DNA from: Roseiarcus sp963737365
GTDB lineage: Bacteria; Pseudomonadota; Alphaproteobacteria; Rhizobiales; Beijerinckiaceae
Assembly (NCBI GenBank): GCA_963737365.1
Contig: CAVTSD010000007.1
Location: forward strand, 744,001-808,000
DNA: 64,000 nt
Reading direction: 5' to 3'
Part shown: piece by piece, positions 45,183 through 53,956 of the stretch
Layout of the letters: every line of letters starts with the position of its first letter
Numbering within the stretch: position 1 is the stretch's first letter
Made by a program: the position numbers and the translations under genes
Notes under the pieces: model-generated
The model's database searches: none
Seen by the model: the letters and a program-made list of their open reading frames with translations, nothing else
Told to the model about the DNA's origin: nothing

Positions 45183-48100
45183 TCAGACCTGCTCCACCGC
45201 CACCACGCCCGGAGCGGCCTTGAGGGCGCCGGCGATCGCCGCGCTGACCGAATAGCGTCCAGGCAGACGGATTTCGACTTCGCCGTCTTGCGGCCCAAGG
45301 ATCACGACCAGCGACACCTCGCCCTCGCCCGGCGCGGTCAAGCGCCGCTCGATCGATTCAAGGGGCGCCTCGTCGCGCACGAAAACCCTTAAGCCCTTTT
45401 GCACCTTGGCTGCGGCGTCGGTGAGCCGCTCGACGTTGACGATGCGGGCGCGCACGTCCTCGCCCTCGACTGCCGCCTGAAGCGTCACCAGAACGTCGGC
45501 GCCTTTCTCCAGAACGTCGCGGAACTGGCTCAAGCCCTCCTGAAACAGGATGGCTTCATAGGTGCCGGAGGGATCGGAGAGCTGCACGATGCCGATCTTG
45601 CCGCCGTTCCTCGTCCGCCTTTCGTAGCGGTCGAGCACGCTCGCCCCGAGCCGCGCCGTCGACTCGCCGTTGCGCACAGCTCTCGCGAAGTCGGCCCAGC
45701 GCCTGGCCTTGAGGCGCTTGAGCGCCGCGTCATAGACTTCGAGTGGATGGCCGGAAAGGAAGAAGCCGACGGCGTCGAACTCGCGCCTGAGCCGCTCCGA
45801 TTCGGGCCACGGCGCGGCGCGAGCCCTGACCGGCGCCGCCTCCGTGTCCCCGAACAGGGCGTTTTGTCCGGCCGCTTTCTGCATCACTTCGCGATTGGCG
45901 ATCGCCAGCATCGGCTCGATCGCCGCGAAGGCCGCCGCCCGATTGGGCTCCAGGCTATCGAAAGCGCCCGCCGCTGCGAGACTTCTCGAGCGCCTTCTTG
46001 TTGACGGCGCGCGGATCGAGCCGCGCCGCCATGTCGCCAAGCGAGGCAAACGCACGCGACCGGCGAGCATCAACCAGCGCCTCGGCCTGCGCTTCGCCGA
46101 CGCCCTTGATAGCGCTGAGAGCATAGTGAATTGTCGGCGCGCCGGCCTTAGTTCGCACGTCGAAATCGACCAGGGATTCGTTGACCGAAGGCGCCGCAAC
46201 TTTGATGCCGAGCCGCTGCGCCTCAGCGCGGAATTCGGCGAGCTTGTCTGTGTTGCTCTTATCGAGCGTCATCGAGGCGGCAAGGAATTCGGCCGGGTGG
46301 TTGGCCTTGAACCAGCCTGTCCAATAGGCGATCAGCGCATAAGCTGCGGCGTGACTCTTGTTGAAGCCGTAGTCGGCGAATTTGGCAAGGAGATCGAAGA
46401 TCTCGTCCGCCTTGGCGCGCGTCAGGCCGCGCTCGACCGCGCCATCGACGAAGCGGGCGCGCTGCGCGTCCATCTCCTTCTTGATCTTCTTGCCCATCGC
46501 GCGGCGCAGCATGTCGGCTTCGCCAAGCGAATAGCCCGACAGCGTCTGCGCGATCTGCATCACCTGTTCCTGATAGATGATGACGCCGTAAGTCTCGCTT
46601 AGGATCGGCTCGATCATCGGGTGCATGTAGTCAGGCTTCTCCTGACCGAGCTTGCGGGCGCAATAGGTCGGAATGTTCGCCATCGGACCCGGGCGATAGA
46701 GCGCGACCAGCGCGATAAGATCCTCAAACCGGTCGGCCCGCATATCGACCAGCGCCTTGCGCATGCCGCCGCTTTCCACCTGGAACACGCCGATTGTTTC
46801 GCCGCGCCCAAGCATCGCGTAGGTCTTCGAATCGTCGAGAGGAATCTTGTCAAGGTCGATCACTTCGGCGCGGCGCGCGATGAGGTCGATCGCGCGCTTG
46901 AGAACCGTCAGCGTCTTGAGCCCCAGGAAGTCGAACTTCACCAAGCCTGCCTGCTCGACCCATTTCATGTTGAACTGGGTCGCAGGCATCGTCGATTTTG
47001 GATCGCGGTAGAGGGGCGCGAGCTCAATCAGCGGCCGGTCACCGATGACGACGCCGGCGGCGTGGGTGGAAGCGTTGGAGTAGAGGCCCTCCAGCCGTTC
47101 GGCGATCGCGAGCATCTTTGCAACCTTCTCGTCCGACTTCGCCGCCTCCTGCAGCCGTGTTTCGTCCGCGACCGCCTGCTTGAGGGTGACCGGATGGGCC
47201 GGATTCTGGGGCACGAGCTTCGCGAGCTTGTCGACCTGGCCCAGCGGCATTTCGAGTACCCGACCTACGTTGCGCAAGACGCCCCGCGCCAGGAACGAGC
47301 CGAAGGTGATGATCTGCGCGACGCGGTCCGCGCCATAACGATCGCGCACATAAGCAATCACTTCGTCGCGGCGGTCCTGACAGAAGTCGATGTCGAAATC
47401 AGGCATCGAAATGCGTTCTGGATTGAGGAAGCGCTCGAACAGAAGCCCGAACCGCAGCGGATCGAGATCGGTGATGGTGAGCGCCCAGGCGACGACCGAG
47501 CCCGCGCCCGAGCCGCGCCCCGGTCCGACCGGAATACCTTGCGCCTTCGCCCATTGAATGAAGTCGGCGACGATAAGGAAATAGCCGGCGAATTTCATGT
47601 TGACGATGACGTCGAGCTCGAAGGCGAGACGCTTGGCGTAGTCCTCCTTGGTGTGTCCAGGGGTCAGCCCATGCGCGGCAAGGCGCGCGCTCAGGCCCTC
47701 GCTCGCCTGACGCCTGAGCTCGTGCTCCTCTTCGACCACTGCGCCGCCAGCGACAGCAAAGCGCGGCAAGATCGGCTTTCGCGTCAGAGGCCGATAGGCG
47801 CAGCGCATCGCGATCTCGACACTCGCCTCGGCAGCCTCTGGAAGATCGGCGAACAATTCGGTCATTTGCGCGCGCGTCTTGAACCGATGCTCTGGCGACA
47901 GGCGCCGGCGATCGGACGTCGACACGACAGCGCCTTCCGCGACGCAGAGGAGCGCGTCATGGGCTTCATAGTCCGAAGGCCCGGCAAAATAGGGCTCGTT
48001 GGTCGCGACGAGCGGCAAGCCGGCGCGGTCGGCGAGAGCAATCAGGTCAGGCTCGACCGCGCGCTCGCTATCGAGGCCATGGCGCTGGATTTCGACATAG

Positions 48101-48639
48101 AGCAGCGAGCCGAAAACTTGCGTCAGGCGTTTGAGCCGGCTTTCGGCCAGGTCGCCAAGGCCTGCCCTCAGCGCCCGATCGACCGGACCGGAGGGGCCGC
48201 CGGTCAGCGCGATGAGGCCTTGCGCGCCTTCCAGCGCGGCGAAGGGCAAATGCGCGTCGTCGCCATCTTTGGGATCGAGCCACAAAGCGGAGGCGAGGCG
48301 CATCAAATGTCCGTAGCCTGCCTCGTTCTGCGCCAAAAGAACGATCGGCGCGCGCGCATTGTCCCTCTCGACGCCACGCCAGAAGGCTGGGGCCGCGTCG
48401 GCGAAATCGATTGTCATTTGCGCGCCGATGATCGGCTGCACGCCGGTCTTGGCGAGCTTTTCCGAAAACTCGAGCGCGCCAAACAGGTTGTTGGTGTCGG
48501 TTATCGCCAGCGCCGGCATGGCGTCGGCTTGCGCGAGCTTGGCCAGCATCTCGACGGTCAGCGCGCCCTCGCGCAGCGAGTAGGCGCTGTGCACATGAAG
48601 ATGCACGAAGCCTACCGATTTGATGACAGACGAGTCCAT
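45183..48639 (-). CDS. dnaE: DNA polymerase III alpha subunit, frameshifted
   Basis: Replicative polymerase catalytic subunit, 1151 residues after removing one base. Start MDSSVIKSVGFVHLHVHSAY (PHP domain), catalytic aspartates in SMPDFDIDFCQDRRDEV, then GRGSGAGSVVAWAL, DFLGLKTLTVLKRAI, QEQVMQIAQTLSGYSLGEAD and GFNKSHAAAYALIAYWTGW. At 45976-45985 the frame breaks (LEK then RSGGR; one base less gives LAAAGAFDSLEPNRAA), and the rest (OB fold, YDAALKRLKARRWADFARA, C-terminal) is in the next frame to 45183. Length minus one base is divisible by three. The gene is essential in most bacteria, so a sequence error is more likely than true loss, unless another dnaE exists. Confidence 0.95.
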
Positions 48640-48722
48640 GCGTTCATTGTCGCAAGCGCCGGTGCGCGGGTCGAGCCTCGGCGGGGCAGGGGCTGTGGAT
48701 GACGCTCGTCTGTTTTCGGGCG

Positions 48723-48827
48723 TTACGAGCCGATGGCGCGAGCGAGGAACGCGATCATGATCAGGAACGCTCCCAGGGCGGCGATCTCGACGATGTCACG
48801 AAGCGCGTAAGTGGCGATGGTCTGCAT
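48723..48827 (-). CDS. Small single-helix membrane peptide (34 aa)
   Basis: ATG at 48827 preceded by a near-perfect ribosome site (AAGGAGG, six bases away). The product begins MQTIATYALRDIVEIAALG and continues with AFLIMIAFLARAIGS: a short polar start, then one membrane helix. It lies between dnaE and the GST gene, on the same strand as both. No family known to me; the strong ribosome site and clean hydrophobic helix make it a credible small protein. Confidence 0.65.
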   Translation of the reverse strand: MQTIATYALRDIVEIAALGAFLIMIAFLARAIGS

Positions 48828-49033
48828 TTCGGCCTCCTTGATCTCTATAAATTCATGATATGTTCTCTTCTTGTTCGAGTCAACTCAGTCGGCGCGGCTG
48901 CGTTGTCCAAATAGGACGCTTGGTTAACGTTGACGAAGAGGCTGCCGGACTGCCCCCGCCTCAGGTTGGGTGGAGACTTCCGGCCTCCGTAGCTGAACTT
49001 TTTGAGAATCGTCAGATTAAACCCATAACAACA

Positions 49034-49945
49034 TTAATGATATGTTATTGTTGGTTTCCCAGCGTCGAAGCCGCAGCGCGCCGGTAAAATAGGTCGTAAA
49101 GTCCCGAAAATATTGGGGGCGCCGGCAAAATGGCGGCTATGCGAAAAGCCGCCGCTCGCGTCAGCCGTCTCCCGAGCCGCCCGAACGGGCGATTCACGAC
49201 GTCCTGCGGCCTCGCTTCCGGGCGCGGCGTCAAGCTCGGGATAGTGGCGGAAGATCCCTGATGTATTGAACGGAATCCGTCGGTCCGAGGCGAGATAGGC
49301 GGCCACGTTTTCCTGCGCCGCGACCGACTTCGTCAGCGCAGCAAGCGCTGGATAGAGTTCGCCCGCATCCGCGAAGGCATGCGGGAAGGCGTACGCTGTG
49401 CCTTCCCAAATCTGAAACAACGACAAATCGACAGTCGTGAGTTTGTCGCCCACAGCATGCTTTTGTCCCGTGGAATTGTCGCTGACCACCCGCTCGAAAT
49501 AGCCGAGATATTTGGGCATGCGATGCTGAAGGAAGGCGGTCGAGCGCGCCTTGGCCTCCGTCTTCTGGTCCTCGTAATAGCGGTCCGTCGCGATTGGGTG
49601 ATGCGTGTCGTGAATCTCCGCGACGTAATCGGTGATCGTGAGCTGCAGCCCGTTGGCGAAGATACGGCCCGCTTCATCCTTCGGGGCAAGCCCGAGCTTC
49701 GGACCAAGATACTGGAGGATGTTGGCGACGTGCGAGACGACGATGTCGCCGTCGCGCAGGAACGGCGGCGCGAAGGGGGTTTGCGGCGCGCCGCCCTCAA
49801 GCATCGCCGTCATCCCCTTGACGCCGCGCCCGGCTCCTCGCTCGCGCGCAACGTCGAGGTAAGGCGCGCCCGCCGCCTCGAGCGCGAGGCGCACAAATTC
49901 GCCGCGCCCCTGGAGACCCGGCCAATAATAGAGCTCATAAGCCAT
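49034..49945 (-). CDS. Glutathione S-transferase with unusual C-terminal extension
   Basis: 303-residue GST. The thioredoxin-like N-domain starts MAYELYYWPGLQGRGEFVRL; the substrate-side motif is VVSHVANILQYLG, and the helical C-domain holds DRYYEDQKTEAKARSTAFL and TVDLSLFQIWEGTAYAFPHA. The usual family end is GIFRHYPELDA near residue 240. After this, about 63 residues of low-complexity, Arg/Ala/Gly-rich text follow to the TAA at 49034, which probably result from a lost stop or an indel near 49225. Cytoplasmic; detoxification or stress role expected. Confidence 0.88.
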   Translation of the reverse strand: MAYELYYWPGLQGRGEFVRLALEAAGAPYLDVARERGAGRGVKGMTAMLEGGAPQTPFAPPFLRDGDIVVSHVANILQYLGPKLGLAPKDEAGRIFANGLQLTITDYVAEIHDTHHPIATDRYYEDQKTEAKARSTAFLQHRMPKYLGYFERVVSDNSTGQKHAVGDKLTTVDLSLFQIWEGTAYAFPHAFADAGELYPALAALTKSVAAQENVAAYLASDRRIPFNTSGIFRHYPELDAAPGSEAAGRRESPVRAARETADASGGFSHSRHFAGAPNIFGTLRPILPARCGFDAGKPTITYH

Positions 49946-50006
49946 AGGAAATCCTTGTCTCCGGAATGGGCGTGGACCACGGCGCTAAGCGCGAGCAGGC
50001 GGGCCG

Positions 50007-50417
50007 CTACGGCTTGCCGGCCTCCCGCGCATCGATCTGCGGCTTCATGTGATCGGCGGCTTTGACATAGCGGCGGGCGAAGTCGAGGAGCTCGCCGTCG
50101 CTCGGATGATCCGCTTTCTCCACGCCCTCGACATGGGCGCGGATGGTGGGATGCTTTGCGGCCAGGAATTTGGCGAAAAAGTCCTTCTCCTGCGCCGGAC
50201 CGACGATGAGAATCGCGCCGGCGTCGGCGATGGCTTTCGCGACATCCTCGAAGAACGGCTTGTTCTCCCCAATCCTGTCTCCGGTATGCTTGTCTCGCGA
50301 ATGAAGGTCGCGCACGACGTGGTCCTTGACTACCGCCTTGTCCGCCTCTTCGACGTCGAAGTGGAAAATGCGGGCCTGTTTGTGGTCGATCCAGACGACC
50401 GCGTGATAATGCGCCAT
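50007..50417 (-). CDS. Host attachment/translational machinery-type protein
   Basis: 136 residues. The start MAHYHAVVWIDHKQARIFHF and the motifs ADAGAILIVGPAQEKDFFAK, HVEGVEKADHPSDGELL and the end FARRYVKAADHM are typical of a small Hyphomicrobiales family variously called host attachment protein or translational machinery protein, related to baeRF/eRF1-like domains. The frame is open ten codons upstream, but the ATG at 50417 is the family start. No membrane segment. Function uncertain; release-factor-like or ribosome-associated roles are only suggested by fold. Confidence 0.78.
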   Translation of the reverse strand: MAHYHAVVWIDHKQARIFHFDVEEADKAVVKDHVVRDLHSRDKHTGDRIGENKPFFEDVAKAIADAGAILIVGPAQEKDFFAKFLAAKHPTIRAHVEGVEKADHPSDGELLDFARRYVKAADHMKPQIDAREAGKP

Positions 50418-50724
50418 GGCGGGGTTCCTTTTTGTTTTGAGCCGCAAGCTTATAGTTCAGACAGGCTGCCGTCATTGAGCATCGGCGAAAGCGCTAGAAC
50501 TTCGAGAGGGCGAACATGTCGGCGACTTCGGCGCGGCGCCGATCGCGCGCGTAGACTCGAAAGCCGAACCAACCAAAACGATGGGTTAAGGTCAGAAGCC
50601 GCCAATGTCCTGCTTTTGATCCCCAAGCAACAAAGTGAACGCGTGCGCTTTTTCCGATGTTCCTTCCGCCTTTCCGTCAATCTTGCCTACCCGCCGGCCC
50701 TATCCGGACACCCGCCGCTGCGAT

Positions 50725-51819
50725 ATGAGGCGGCCCATGCGCAAGGATGCAAAGGCGGAGACGCCGCCCGCTCCGCCGGACAAAGTGGCGTCCTACGAGA
50801 TCGGCGAGGACGAGTCTGGCATGCGTCTTGACCGCTGGCTGCACCGGCGTTTTCCGGACGTTGCGAACTCGCATCTGATGCGGATTGTGCGAAAGGGCGA
50901 GGTCCGCGTCTCGGGCAAGCGGGCGGATATTTCGACGCGGCTTGCGACCGGCGAAAACGTGCGTGTTCCGCCGCTCAAGCTCGCGTCCGAGAAAGCCTCG
51001 GCCGTCAAGCGCGCCGATCCGGGCGCCGCGCAAGAAATCCGAGCGATGGTTCTGTTCGAGGATCGCGATGTGATGGTCCTCAACAAGCCCTACGGCCTTG
51101 CAGTCCAGGGCGGCTCGGGAACCACGCGGCATATCGATGGTATGCTTCAGGCGCTCGCCGACAAGGATGGGAACAGGCCTGTTCTCGTTCATCGGCTCGA
51201 CCGGGACACTTCGGGTGTTCTGCTGATCGCCAAATCGCGAAAGATGGCGGCGGAGCTTGGCGAGATCTTCCGCTCGCGTCGGGCGAAGAAGATCTATTGG
51301 GCGCTGGTCGAGGGGGTGCCGAAGCCGGCGCAGGGGCGCATCTCGATGTTTCTCGCCAAGGGCGAGGGCATGGGCGAGACGCGCGGGCAGGGCAGGGCGG
51401 ATCTCGAGCGGATGCGGGTCGCGAAACACGGCGATCCCGACGCGCAGCATTCGCTCACCCTCTATGCGGTCGTCGACAAAGTTACGCCGCGTCTCGCTTG
51501 GCTGTCGATGCGCCCGGTCACCGGCCGCACCCATCAGCTGCGCGCCCATTGCGAAGAGATCGGCCATCCGATCGTCGGCGATCCCAAATATAACCGGCGC
51601 CCCGCCAACGATCCGGCCCGGAACGATCCATTGCGCGCCGTTCCGCCCGGGCTCGAACCCAAGCTGCACCTTCTGGCGCGTCGGCTCGTCCTGCCCCATC
51701 CACGCAGCGGAATCATTGACGTGACGGCGCCGCTTCCGGAGCACATGAAAAAAAGCTTCGCCATGTTCGGCTTCGACGAGAGCGAACGAGACCCGATCGA
51801 GGACGCGCCGGATGCGTGA
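50725..51819 (+). CDS. rluC: RluA-family 23S rRNA pseudouridine synthase (RluC-like)
   Basis: 364 residues from the ATG at 50725. An N-terminal S4 RNA-binding domain (MRLDRWLHRRFPDVANSHLM) precedes the catalytic domain with the RluA motif LVHRLDRDTSGVLLIAKS (catalytic Asp) and LSMRPVTGRTHQLRAHCEEI. It converts uridines of large-subunit rRNA to pseudouridine; RluC acts on positions 955, 2504 and 2580 in E. coli. Assignment to RluC rather than RluD is by general look. The frame is open to 50635. The last eight bases overlap the ATP12 gene. Confidence 0.9.
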   Translation: MRRPMRKDAKAETPPAPPDKVASYEIGEDESGMRLDRWLHRRFPDVANSHLMRIVRKGEVRVSGKRADISTRLATGENVRVPPLKLASEKASAVKRADPGAAQEIRAMVLFEDRDVMVLNKPYGLAVQGGSGTTRHIDGMLQALADKDGNRPVLVHRLDRDTSGVLLIAKSRKMAAELGEIFRSRRAKKIYWALVEGVPKPAQGRISMFLAKGEGMGETRGQGRADLERMRVAKHGDPDAQHSLTLYAVVDKVTPRLAWLSMRPVTGRTHQLRAHCEEIGHPIVGDPKYNRRPANDPARNDPLRAVPPGLEPKLHLLARRLVLPHPRSGIIDVTAPLPEHMKKSFAMFGFDESERDPIEDAPDA

Positions 51820-52594
51820 GCCTTCTTCGCCCACGGGAGAGGGGATCAAGGACCCGATGCGCGCGGCGCAAGCGAACATGCGGCCGGCGCCGGTCAGGCG
51901 CTTCTACAAGGCGGTCGAAGTGGGCGAAACGGACGGGCGCCATGCGCTCATGCTCGACGGCCGCCGTGCGCGGACACCCGGTCGAAACCCTCTGTCGGCG
52001 CCGAGCCGGGCGCTCATGCTGGAAGTGGCGGCCGAATGGGAGCGGCAGAGCGAGACCATCGATCCGACGCAAATGCCTCTGACCCGGCTCCTCAACTCGG
52101 CGATCGACGGCGTCGCCCATACGATGGCCGAAACGCGCGCTGATATTCTGGGCTACGCCGGCTCCGACCTTCTCTGCTACCGCGCCGAGGAACCGGACAC
52201 GCTGGTTGTGCGTGAGTCGCACGCCTTCGATCCCGTGTTGCGCTGGGCCGAAGAGTCGTTTGACGCTCGCTTCAATGTGACGACCGGGGTGACGCATATC
52301 GCGCAGCCGCCAGAAGCGCTGGCGGCGGTCGGCGTGGCGCTTGGCGCGTACACCGACCCGATTGCGCTCGCCGGGCTCAGCGTGATGACGATGCTGACCG
52401 GATCGGCGTTGCTCGCCCTTGCCGTCGCACGCGGCTTCCTCTTGCCCGAAAGGGCATGGAAGGCGGCGCATGTCGACGAGGACTTCCAGGCTGAGCGCTG
52501 GGGCGAGGACGTGGAGGCAGTCGCGCGACGGCAGGCGCGCTGGCTTGAATTTCAGGCGGCGGCGATCGCGGTCGCGGCTATGGCGAAAATCTAG
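51812..52594 (+). CDS. ATP12-family F1-ATPase assembly chaperone
   Basis: 260 residues. ATP12 helps assemble the F1 alpha subunit in mitochondria and alphaproteobacteria. Features: PVRRFYKAVEVGETDGRHAL, LDGRRARTPGRNPLSAPS, AAEWERQSETIDPTQMPLTR, YAGSDLLCYRAEEPDTLVVR and AERWGEDVEAVARRQARWLE. An internal ATG at residue 16 or 23 could be the true start. Overlap with the pseudouridine synthase gene is common in related genomes. No signal peptide, in keeping with a cytoplasmic chaperone. Confidence 0.93.
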   Translation: MREPSSPTGEGIKDPMRAAQANMRPAPVRRFYKAVEVGETDGRHALMLDGRRARTPGRNPLSAPSRALMLEVAAEWERQSETIDPTQMPLTRLLNSAIDGVAHTMAETRADILGYAGSDLLCYRAEEPDTLVVRESHAFDPVLRWAEESFDARFNVTTGVTHIAQPPEALAAVGVALGAYTDPIALAGLSVMTMLTGSALLALAVARGFLLPERAWKAAHVDEDFQAERWGEDVEAVARRQARWLEFQAAAIAVAAMAKI

Positions 52595-52753
52595 CATCGC
52601 GTCCGGGAGCTCTGCAAAGAGTGAAAGCCTTCGCTGCTCAGGGCACGCAGTCAAAATGACGTCATCGCTCAGTCCTACAAGGTTATGCTCCTTTGCGATA
52701 TTGAAGCCACCGCGGCGCGGAGAGGCTTCCTGTCCGCAACCAGGGATTTCATT

Positions 52754-53436
52754 ATGAGCTTGAAAATGAAAGCGTTCTTGACAATGTCCGTTCTCGCGGT
52801 CGTGACGTCGATGTCGGTGACGACCACGTTCGCCAGCATCATCATCGGCGCCCCGGCGACGGGGGGAAACTTCATCCCCTTCGGGGGCATTGCAGGCTTT
52901 CCGGAATACCAGCAGGTGTACGCGTCCAGCGACTTTTCGGGGACAATCAAGATTGACGATATCGAATTCTATACGTTCGCTGGCTCGGGGTCGCCCAATA
53001 CCGGCAGATCACAATATCGCTTTCAACGACCTCGGCTCCCGTTAACGGGCTCAGCATGAACCTCGCGCAGAATATCGGACAGGACACCAAGACCGTGTTT
53101 AGCGCGACGCTGCCGGCCGTCCAGAACGGGGTCCTCGACATCCCGTTCTCGACGCCGTTCACCTACGATCCGGCGAACGGCAATCTGCTGGTCGACCTTG
53201 TTGAGGCCACTCCATATTCGGGAGGCCCGTCGCTTGTGTTGAACGGCGCCTCCGGCGGCCTCTTCAGCCAGGGCTATTCCGGCCAGACCATTCCCGTCAC
53301 AAACGACTCGGGGCTCGTGACTGGCTTCTCCGCTGTCCCCGAACCCTCGACCTGGGCGATGATGGTGCTCGGCTTTGTGGGTCTGGGCTTCGCAGGTTAC
53401 CGCGCCTCGCGCCGTTGCGCTCCGGCCGCCACGTAA
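52754..53436 (+). CDS. PEP-CTERM exported protein, frameshifted
   Basis: About 227 residues after adding one base. The signal peptide (MKAFLTMSVLAVVTSMSVTT) leads to a beta-rich mature part. The frame breaks near 53003-53006 (ACCGGCAGATC); one extra C would continue NTG with QITISLSTTSAPVNGLSMN and the remaining text. The C-terminus has the sorting signal AVPEPSTWAMMVLGFVGLGFA followed by GYRASRR: PEP box, membrane helix, basic end. Such proteins are anchored and then processed by exosortase in bacteria that make exopolysaccharide. No exosortase gene is in the window. Confidence 0.82.
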
Positions 53437-53557
53437 ATTTACAGGAAGGCCCTTGCTCGCCGGCGGCCCTCCTTCGTTGCGGCTCGAACCGCAATCTTCG
53501 CGCGCACAAACTTGTGCGCAGTAACGACTTCCGGAAAAGATCGAGCGCGGCCCGTCT

Positions 53558-53956
53558 TTAGACCTCCGTTCGTCGCAGCCGTGCGTCGGCCTCGATCTCG
53601 ACCTTCATTTCCGGCTTTAAGAGCGCAGAGACGACGACGATCGTGCCTGCTGGGCGGATCGCGCCGAAGACCTCGCCCTGCACCGCGACCACTGCGTGGC
53701 AATAGGAGACGTCGGTGACGAAGGTGCGCAACCGCACGATATCGGCGAGCTCGCCGCCGGCCTCTTTCATCACCTTGGTGAAGGTCGCATAGATGTTGCG
53801 GGTCTGCTCGGCGACGTCGGCGGGCATCGTCATTGTCGCATAGTCGTATCCGGTCGTGCCGGCGATATGGACCTCGTCGCCTGCGACGACGGCGCGCGAA
53901 TAGCCGTTCGCCCTCTCGAATGGAGAGCCCGAGGAAATCAGCTTCCGATCGGTCAT
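53558..53956 (-). CDS. RidA/YjgF family deaminase-like protein
   Basis: 132 residues. The RidA fold is recognised from ISSGSPFERANGYSRAVVAG, EVHIAGTTGYD, QTRNIYATFTKVMKEAGGEL, DIVRLRTFVTDVSYC and the end VEIEADARLRR. RidA proteins hydrolyse reactive enamine/imine intermediates; the key Arg in AIRPAGTIVVVSALLKPEMK is near its expected place. ATGA overlap with the pccA gene shows co-translation with the carboxylase subunit. It may guard pyridoxal-enzyme by-products or act in a specific catabolic step. Confidence 0.92.
   Translation of the reverse strand: MTDRKLISSGSPFERANGYSRAVVAGDEVHIAGTTGYDYATMTMPADVAEQTRNIYATFTKVMKEAGGELADIVRLRTFVTDVSYCHAVVAVQGEVFGAIRPAGTIVVVSALLKPEMKVEIEADARLRRTEV

Noticed and set aside
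46621..48702. 693-codon open frame antisense to dnaE, also long antisense frames over groEL (23777-25228) and pccA (53833-55704)
   Set aside because: High GC content keeps antisense frames open; the sense strands encode clear, conserved proteins and the antisense text has no family features.
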